DNA of 10,061 nucleotides from a bacterium UBP3_UBA1247. GTDB lineage: Bacteria; UBA3054. Location: positions 705 through 10,765 of the forward strand of contig DBWD01000126.1 of the NCBI GenBank assembly GCA_002308555.1, written 5' to 3'. The position numbers were made by a program, and so were the translations under genes. Numbering within the stretch: position 1 is the stretch's first letter; each line of letters starts with the position of its first letter. Positions 5,086 to 10,061 of the stretch are shown piece by piece. The notes beneath the pieces were generated by a model that was not told the origin of the DNA, ran no database searches, and saw only the letters and a list, made by a program, of their open reading frames with translations.

Positions 5086-7548
5086 ATGTACAAGAAGAAA
5101 ACGAAAACCCCGAATACCCCGAATAAAGAAGACAACGGTCCCTTCCAGACCCTGCCCATGATCCCGGTGAGGGATCTGGTGTCCTGCCCGCGTCTGGTCA
5201 GCCCCATTCTGGTGGGCCGGCCCTCCTCCATCCGTTCCCTGGAAATGGCGCAGGAGAAGGACAAGCTCATCTTCATCGCCACCCAGCGCCAGGAACAGAC
5301 GGAGGACCCCAGGCAGAAAGACCTTTTCCCCGTGGGCACCGTCGCCAGGATAGTGCAGATCCTGCGCCAGGACGAGGCGGTCAGCATCCTTGTGGAGGGC
5401 GTGGAGTGCGGAAGGATAGTGAGGCTCATAAGGGAGCCTTTCCACCAGGCCGTGGTGGAGCCCCTGTCGCCGGCCGAGGACATGACGGCCACGGAGGTCA
5501 CCGGCATGCGCCGGGCGGCCTTCCAGCTTTTCTCCGACTACGTCAGCCGGAATCCCAGGCTCTCCGACGAGCTTTTGCGCACCGTCTCCGGCGAGAGCGA
5601 CGACAAGAATTTCTTCTACCTGATCGTCGGCAACCTTTTCATAAGGAACGAGGAGAAGATCGGGCTTCTGGAATGCGGCTCCCTCAGGGAAGGCTTCAAG
5701 GCGGCCTGCGGCATCATGTCCCGGGAGATCGAGCTCCTCAAGGTGGAGCACAAGATCCTGGGCGAGGTCAGGCACCACATCGACGAGCAGCAGAAATCCT
5801 ATTTCCTGAACGAGCAGATCAAAGCCATCGAAAAGGAACTGGGCAGGAAGCCCTACAGCGAGGCTGACGACTACACTGGTCTTCTGGCGAAGACGAAGCT
5901 GCCCAAGCACGTGAGGGCCGCCGTGGACAAGGAGCTCGCGAAGCTCGACCACATGGCGCCTTTCAGCCCGGAAAGCACGGTGGTGAGAAACTACCTGGAC
6001 TGGGTCTTCGACATTCCCTGGAACAAATATACCGAGGACAAGAAGGACATCCGGGAAGCCCGGGCGGTGCTGGACCGCACCCACCACGGCCTGAAGGAGC
6101 CCAAGGAGCGCGTCATGGAGTTCCTGGCGGTCAAGATCCTCCGGGAGCGCGAAGGCGGCAAGGACGAGGGCGACGGCAGCACGGTCCTCTGCCTGACCGG
6201 GCCTCCGGGCGTGGGCAAGACCACCCTGGCCAAATCCGTGGCCGAGGCCCTGGGACGCAAGTTCGTCAGGATCTCCCTGGGCGGCGTTTCCGACGAGGCC
6301 GAGATCAGGGGCCACCGCAGGACCTACATCGGCTCCATGCCCGGCCGCATCGTGCAGGCTTTGAAGAAAGCCGGCACCATGAATCCCGTGATCCTGCTGG
6401 ACGAGATCGACAAAATGACCCAGAGCTACCACGGCGATCCCACCGCGGCCTTGCTGGAAGTGCTGGATCCCGAGCAGAACGTGGCCTTCAACGACCATTT
6501 CCTGGAGATCGACCTGGATCTTTCCAAGATAATTTTCATCTGCACCGCGAACATCGAGGACGCCATACATCCCACGCTTAAGGACAGGATGGAGAAGATC
6601 GCCCTGACCAGCTACACGGAAAGGGAGAAACTGGCCATCGCCAGGAATTACCTTCTGGAAAAGCAGAGGAAGGCCAACGGCCTGGAGAAGATCCCCGAGA
6701 TTAGCGACGCGGCCATATTGAGCATCATCAGGGACTACACCTGCGAGTCCGGCGTCAGGCAGCTTGACCGCCTGCTGGCCAGCGTCATGCGCAAGCTGGT
6801 GCTGGAAATGGTCTCCGGCGGCGGGGAAACCCCCGCGAAGCTGGACGAGGCCAGGATCAGGAAATTTTTGGGAACGCCCAAGGAATTCCCGGATCTGGAA
6901 CTGCCCAGCCCCGTGCCCGGCGTGGCCGTGGGCCTGGCCTGGACGGAAGTGGGCGGCGCCATACTGAAGATCGAGGCCCTTACCGTGAAAGGCAAGGGCG
7001 AGCTGATCCTGACGGGGCAGCTGGGCGACGTCATGCAGGAGTCCGCCAGGGCGGCCCTGACCTACGTGCGCAAGAAGCTTTCCTCCCTCTTCAAGGACGA
7101 GAAATTTTTCGTCCAGAACGACATTCACATCCACGTTCCCGAGGGCGCCATTCCCAAGGACGGGCCCTCCGCCGGCATTACCCTGGCCTGCGCGCTCTAC
7201 TCCGTCATCACCGGCGTTCCCCTGAAGGAGAAGCTGGCCATGACCGGCGAGATCACTTTGGCCGGCACGGTGCTGCCCATAGGCGGCGTGAAGGAAAAAC
7301 TGCTGGCGGCCCACCGGGCCGGCGTCCGGGAGATAATCATGCCCAGGCGCTCGGAGGCCGAGCTTGACGAGGTCCCGCCGGAAGTCCTGGCGGATCTGAA
7401 GATCAACAAGGTGGAAAGCATGGACGAGGTCATCGCCATCGCCTTCCCCGGGGATCCCGCCAAAAAGCTCGGGAAAAGCCGGGCGGCCGCCGCGTCCAAA
7501 AAAGAAACCAAAACAAAAGCTAAAACGAAAAAAACGGTGAAGAAATGA
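5086..7548 (+). CDS. lon: ATP-dependent protease LonA
   Basis: Lon is a cytosolic homohexameric protease with AAA+ and peptidase domains in one chain; it removes misfolded and regulatory proteins. The 820-aa protein shows, in order, a LON substrate-binding domain (about 21-215) and a helical coiled linker with the YFLNEQ motif (239-244). The AAA+ module has Walker A GPPGVGKT (372-379) and Walker B VILLDEID (435-442). The LonA-type peptidase domain carries catalytic Ser695 in PKDGPSAG and Lys738 in GGVKEKLL, at the 43-residue spacing of E. coli Lon. The last 28 or so residues form a Lys-rich low-complexity tail absent from E. coli Lon. The start lies three bases after the clpX stop; an AAGGA at 5066-5070 is too far away to be ideal, so coupling is likely. 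The stop overlaps uppS as ATGA. Confidence 0.97.
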   Translation: MYKKKTKTPNTPNKEDNGPFQTLPMIPVRDLVSCPRLVSPILVGRPSSIRSLEMAQEKDKLIFIATQRQEQTEDPRQKDLFPVGTVARIVQILRQDEAVSILVEGVECGRIVRLIREPFHQAVVEPLSPAEDMTATEVTGMRRAAFQLFSDYVSRNPRLSDELLRTVSGESDDKNFFYLIVGNLFIRNEEKIGLLECGSLREGFKAACGIMSREIELLKVEHKILGEVRHHIDEQQKSYFLNEQIKAIEKELGRKPYSEADDYTGLLAKTKLPKHVRAAVDKELAKLDHMAPFSPESTVVRNYLDWVFDIPWNKYTEDKKDIREARAVLDRTHHGLKEPKERVMEFLAVKILREREGGKDEGDGSTVLCLTGPPGVGKTTLAKSVAEALGRKFVRISLGGVSDEAEIRGHRRTYIGSMPGRIVQALKKAGTMNPVILLDEIDKMTQSYHGDPTAALLEVLDPEQNVAFNDHFLEIDLDLSKIIFICTANIEDAIHPTLKDRMEKIALTSYTEREKLAIARNYLLEKQRKANGLEKIPEISDAAILSIIRDYTCESGVRQLDRLLASVMRKLVLEMVSGGGETPAKLDEARIRKFLGTPKEFPDLELPSPVPGVAVGLAWTEVGGAILKIEALTVKGKGELILTGQLGDVMQESARAALTYVRKKLSSLFKDEKFFVQNDIHIHVPEGAIPKDGPSAGITLACALYSVITGVPLKEKLAMTGEITLAGTVLPIGGVKEKLLAAHRAGVREIIMPRRSEAELDEVPPEVLADLKINKVESMDEVIAIAFPGDPAKKLGKSRAAAASKKETKTKAKTKKTVKK
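5107..5124 (+). repeat. Two-copy 9-base tandem repeat in lon N-terminus
   Basis: ACCCCGAAT occurs twice in tandem, encoding Thr-Pro-Asn twice (Lon residues 8-13). It lies in the non-conserved leader before the LON domain, so copy-number change would keep the frame and probably be tolerated. Confidence 0.7.
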
Positions 7549-8279
7549 CCGTCGACGATCTCGACAAGACCAGGATACCCCGGCATCTGGCCGTCATCAT
7601 GGACGGCAACGGACGCTGGGCCAAAGCCCACTCCCTGCCCACCAGGCTCAAGGGCCACGAGGCCGGGGCGGAGGCGGTGCGCCGCGCCCTGAAGGCTTGC
7701 GACCTGATGGGCGTGCGCTACCTGACGCTTTACACTTTCAGCACTGAGAACTGGAAGCGCCCGAAAGCGGAGGTGGAGGGCCTCATGGCGCTGCTCTCCC
7801 GCTTCCTGGACGCCAACGTGGCGGAGCTGAGGGAAAAGGAGATCAGGCTGCGCGTGATGGGGGAGAGGCATCCCTTGCCGGAGCCCCTGCTGGAGAAGCT
7901 CGACAAAGCCTGCGAGTTCACCAAGCCCGGGAAGAAGCTGGACCTGATACTGGCCCTGAATTACGGCTCCCGCCAGGAGATCGTCCAGGCGGCCGCGGAC
8001 ATCGCCCGGAAGGCCAAGTCCGGCGAGCTGGATCCCGACAGGCTGGACGAGGAAACTTTCGCCCGCAGCCTCTACCTGCCGGACGTGCCGGATCCGGAAC
8101 TCCTGATCAGGACGGGAGGGGAGATGCGGCTTTCCAATTTCCTCCTTTGGCAGCTCTCCTACAGCGAGCTTTACGTCACCCCGAAATTTTGGCCCGATCT
8201 TGAAACCGAAGATATAATCGCGGCGGTAGCCGCATACCAAAAACGCGAAAGGCGTTTCGGAGAGGTCTCCTCATGTTGA
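7545..8279 (+). CDS. uppS: Undecaprenyl-diphosphate synthase (UppS)
   Basis: UppS is the cis-prenyltransferase that extends farnesyl diphosphate with eight IPP units to give the C55 carrier for peptidoglycan and O-antigen. The 244-aa protein has all the hallmark motifs: MDGNGRWA (19-26, catalytic Asp20), GHEAG (38-42), YTFSTENWKRP (63-73), and the C-terminal block RTGGEMRLSNFLLWQ with SYSELY (189-210) and a WPD near 216. It acts in the cytosol at the membrane face. Its start overlaps the lon stop as ATGA without a strong Shine-Dalgarno, and its end overlaps cdsA by seven bases. The uppS-cdsA pair is a common bacterial order. IPP for this enzyme comes from the pathway that includes the ispE encoded upstream. 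Confidence 0.96.
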   Translation: MTVDDLDKTRIPRHLAVIMDGNGRWAKAHSLPTRLKGHEAGAEAVRRALKACDLMGVRYLTLYTFSTENWKRPKAEVEGLMALLSRFLDANVAELREKEIRLRVMGERHPLPEPLLEKLDKACEFTKPGKKLDLILALNYGSRQEIVQAAADIARKAKSGELDPDRLDEETFARSLYLPDVPDPELLIRTGGEMRLSNFLLWQLSYSELYVTPKFWPDLETEDIIAAVAAYQKRERRFGEVSSC

Positions 8280-9187
8280 AATACCGTTTACCCAGCGCGC
8301 TTTTCCTAATAGCGCTTTTGGCCCTCAGCGTCTGGGGGATCTACAAGGTCTATCTTTTCTGGCTCCTGCCCCTTTTCGCGCTTCTCTGTGTCACGGCGGC
8401 GAGCTACGAGATGTTCTCCATTCTCAAGGCCAACGAGCCCTTCAGGAAGTGGGGGTATTTCTGCGCGGTGGTCCTGACGGCGGCCGGCTATATCTTCTTC
8501 CGCTATCCCGCCGCCCAGCGAGCCCGGGTGGTGCTGGCTTTCGCGGTCCTTCTGACTTTCACCGGCACTTTCCTTCTGCCCCTCGTGGTCGGCAGGATCG
8601 AGGGAACGCTGAGATCCGTGGCGGCCACTTTCCTGACCATTCTTTACGTGCCGGTCAGCTACGTTTTCCTATTGGGCGTGGCCCTCGCGGGCTTCAAATA
8701 TTCCAGCCTGGACGGCCGCTTCTTCCTGGCCTATTTCGTGGCCATCGTGAAGGGCGCGGACATCGGCGCCTACTGCGTGGGCACGCTTTTCGCCAAGTCG
8801 CCCATGGGGAACCATAAGTTCGTTCCCGAGATCAGCCCGAAGAAAAGCATCGAGGGCATCTTCGGCGGCCTGGCGCTCTCCCTTGCCCTGGGCATTCTGG
8901 GGGCGCTTTATCTGCCCAGCGTTTCCGAGGCCATGCTGAGGCTGGGCGGCAACATCCTGGGGAACGCCAACGCCGGCAGGATAATCGGCGCCGTGGTGCT
9001 CTCGCTCATCCTGAGCCTTCTGGGCATCGTGGGCGACCTGGTGGAGTCGGTCTGGAAAAGGGACGCGGGCATCAAGGACTCCGGCTCCTACATCCCCGGC
9101 ATGGGAGGCATGCTGGACGTTCTGGACAGTCTGCTTCTGAGCGCGCCCATCATGTACGCTTTGACATTAACCATCAGCCGTTTCTGA
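8273..9187 (+). CDS. cdsA: Phosphatidate cytidylyltransferase (CdsA)
   Basis: CdsA makes CDP-diacylglycerol from phosphatidic acid and CTP at the inner membrane, the branch point for phospholipids. The 304-aa protein is strongly hydrophobic, with about eight candidate membrane segments. The C-terminal catalytic region has SPKKSIEGIFGG (188-199), then GDLVESVWKRDAGIKD (254-269) and PGMGGMLDVLDSLL (275-288). This matches the CDS signature except that the usual PGHGG..DR reads PGMGG..DV: His becomes Met277 and Arg becomes Val283. The core acidic and Lys residues are kept, so it is probably active. A GGAGAGG Shine-Dalgarno lies seven bases before the ATG, inside the end of uppS. The gene overlaps uppS by seven bases, suggesting coupled translation. 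Confidence 0.93.
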   Translation: MLKYRLPSALFLIALLALSVWGIYKVYLFWLLPLFALLCVTAASYEMFSILKANEPFRKWGYFCAVVLTAAGYIFFRYPAAQRARVVLAFAVLLTFTGTFLLPLVVGRIEGTLRSVAATFLTILYVPVSYVFLLGVALAGFKYSSLDGRFFLAYFVAIVKGADIGAYCVGTLFAKSPMGNHKFVPEISPKKSIEGIFGGLALSLALGILGALYLPSVSEAMLRLGGNILGNANAGRIIGAVVLSLILSLLGIVGDLVESVWKRDAGIKDSGSYIPGMGGMLDVLDSLLLSAPIMYALTLTISRF

Positions 9188-9197
9188 ACGGAACACA

Positions 9198-9203
9198 AAG
9201 GAG
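9198..9203 (+). promoter_or_regulatory. Shine-Dalgarno of hldD
   Basis: AAGGAG (preceded by another A) lies seven bases before the ATG at 9211, in the 23-base gap after cdsA. It fixes the hldD start and is the strongest ribosome binding site in the window, consistent with independent initiation in an otherwise coupled operon. Confidence 0.88.
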
Positions 9204-9210
9204 AAATATC

Positions 9211-10061
9211 ATGTTAGTCCTCACAGGCGGAGCGGGCTTCATCGGCAGCTGCCTTTTGAAGAAACTGAACGATTACGGAAAGACCGACATAATCGTGGTG
9301 GACAATCTGGCCAGCACGGAGAAATGGAAAAACCTTGTCGGCAAGAAATACGAAATGTACATGCACAAGCAGGAGTTCATGGTGCTCATGAGCCAGGGCA
9401 AGCTGGACAACATCGACGGCATCATCCATCTGGGCGCCTGCAGCAGCACCACGGAAAAGAACGCCGATTATCTCATAGCCAACAATCTGAACTACACCAA
9501 GGCCCTGGCGGCCTGGGCGCTGAAGAACGGGAAGAAGATGTGGTACGCCAGCAGCGCCGCCACCTACGGCGACGGCTCGCTGGGCTACAGCGACTCCGAC
9601 GAGCTGACCCCCAGGCTCAGGCCCCTCAACATGTACGGCTACTCCAAGCAGTTTTTCGACGAGTGGCTCATTAGGAACAAATGCCAGAACAAGCTGACCG
9701 GCTTCCGCTTCTTCAACGTTTTCGGCCCCAACGAATACCACAAGGACAGCATGCGCTCCATGATCCTGAAGGCTTTCCCCAGGGCCAGGGACGAAAAGAA
9801 GATCTCGCTCTTCGCCTCCGACCGCCAGGACTACGCGGACGGCGAGCAGAAAAGGGATTTCGTTTACGTGAAAGACGTGGTGGAAGTGATCATGTATTTC
9901 TACCAGAATCCCTCGATAGGCGGCATCTACAACATCGGCACCGGGAAGGCCCAGAGCTGGAACGAGGTGGCGAGAGCCATGTTCAAGGCCCTGGGAACGG
10001 AAGGGACCATCGAGTACGTGGAGATGCCTGACATTTTGAAGGGCAAATACCAGTACTTCAC
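9211..10061 (+). CDS. hldD: ADP-L-glycero-D-manno-heptose 6-epimerase HldD (3' partial)
   Basis: HldD (RfaD) is a cytosolic short-chain dehydrogenase-type enzyme that inverts C6'' of ADP-D-glycero-manno-heptose to give the heptose used in LPS inner core. The 283 visible residues show the Rossmann motif TGGAGFIG (5-12) and the Asp31-Asn32-Leu33 and Lys38 cofactor positions suited to NADP. The HldD-specific block HLGACSSTTE (73-82) is followed by SSAATYG (114-120), the YxxxK pair Tyr142/Lys146, GFRFFNVFGP (164-173), Lys178 and KRDFVYVKDV (214-223). Alignment from memory with the 310-aa E. coli enzyme puts the window edge at LKGKYQ-F-T, so about 34 C-terminal residues lie outside. GalE and other NDP-sugar epimerases are less likely because of the HLGACSSTTE and LKGKYQ motifs. 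The gene follows cdsA by 23 bases and has its own strong Shine-Dalgarno. Confidence 0.95.
   Translation, partial: MLVLTGGAGFIGSCLLKKLNDYGKTDIIVVDNLASTEKWKNLVGKKYEMYMHKQEFMVLMSQGKLDNIDGIIHLGACSSTTEKNADYLIANNLNYTKALAAWALKNGKKMWYASSAATYGDGSLGYSDSDELTPRLRPLNMYGYSKQFFDEWLIRNKCQNKLTGFRFFNVFGPNEYHKDSMRSMILKAFPRARDEKKISLFASDRQDYADGEQKRDFVYVKDVVEVIMYFYQNPSIGGIYNIGTGKAQSWNEVARAMFKALGTEGTIEYVEMPDILKGKYQYF

Noticed and set aside
4395..5126. Alternative-frame + strand ORF inside clpX
   Set aside because: Its product is an Arg/His/Gln-rich out-of-frame translation of ClpX. All ClpX motifs, including Walker B, RKH and sensor-2, lie in the main frame without interruption.
3757..7314. Very long antisense open frame (1185 codons) opposite clpX and lon
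   Set aside because: The + strand holds two unmistakable conserved genes. The G/C-rich third positions remove stops from the antisense register, and the antisense translation is low-complexity (Gly/His/Leu/Gln-rich) with no recognisable domain. It is a codon-bias shadow.
7197..8240. Antisense open frame of 347 codons opposite lon end and uppS
   Set aside because: It is the mirror of conserved uppS and lon codons, has no ribosome binding site or family motif, and is best explained by base composition.
9324..10031. Two out-of-frame + strand ORFs inside hldD
   Set aside because: The hldD frame runs unbroken from 9211 to the window edge with every HldD motif, so these are frame shadows.
1..10061. 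Defence system, mobile element, CRISPR array or biosynthetic cluster
   Set aside because: Every gene but two is a recognised housekeeping enzyme. No transposase, integrase, direct-repeat array, tRNA or abrupt composition change was seen.

Overview
The window is one dense run of same-strand (+) genes with G/C-rich third codon positions. It looks like the chromosome of a Gram-negative, diderm bacterium: it carries an LPS-core heptose gene (hldD), a MEP-pathway isoprenoid gene (ispE), undecaprenyl-diphosphate and CDP-diacylglycerol synthases (uppS, cdsA), and an AsmA/YdbH-like envelope protein. Several enzymes depart from the proteobacterial sequence signatures (for example CdsA PGMGG..DV instead of PGHGG..DR). 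Together with the unusual gene order this suggests a lineage outside Proteobacteria, possibly the PVC group (Lentisphaerae/Kiritimatiellae-like). That placement is inference with low to moderate confidence.

Region 1 (1-3110): a 64-base leader holds a near-perfect intrinsic terminator whose U-tract runs directly into the ATG of ispE. After ispE come two membrane-anchored envelope proteins of unassigned role. The first (514 aa) resembles the AsmA/YdbH class of intermembrane lipid-transfer proteins at its C-terminus. The second (200 aa) is not recognised. The genes overlap or nearly touch and lack clear ribosome binding sites, so translational coupling is likely. The run ends at a strong GNRA-loop terminator at 3075-3100.

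Region 2 (3111-3205): an AT-rich promoter region with a perfect TATAAT, a plausible -35 at 17-base spacing, a 9-base inverted repeat around the -35, and a good Shine-Dalgarno for clpP.

Region 3 (3206-10061, runs off the end): clpP, clpX, lon, uppS, cdsA and a 3'-truncated hldD. Junctions are ATGA overlaps, a 7-base overlap, or gaps of 3 and 23 bases, and no internal terminator was seen. The apparent operon joins the main cytosolic ATP-dependent proteases (ClpXP, Lon) to envelope precursor synthesis: the undecaprenyl carrier, the phospholipid precursor CDP-DAG, and ADP-heptose for LPS core.

There is no gene-free stretch longer than about 135 bases. I saw no tRNA, rRNA, CRISPR array, insertion sequence, prophage or defence genes, and no clearly new multi-gene system. 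The items most worth a second look are the terminator fused to the ispE start codon, the AsmA/YdbH-like gene with its unknown partner, the inverted repeat at the clpP promoter, and the protease-envelope operon.
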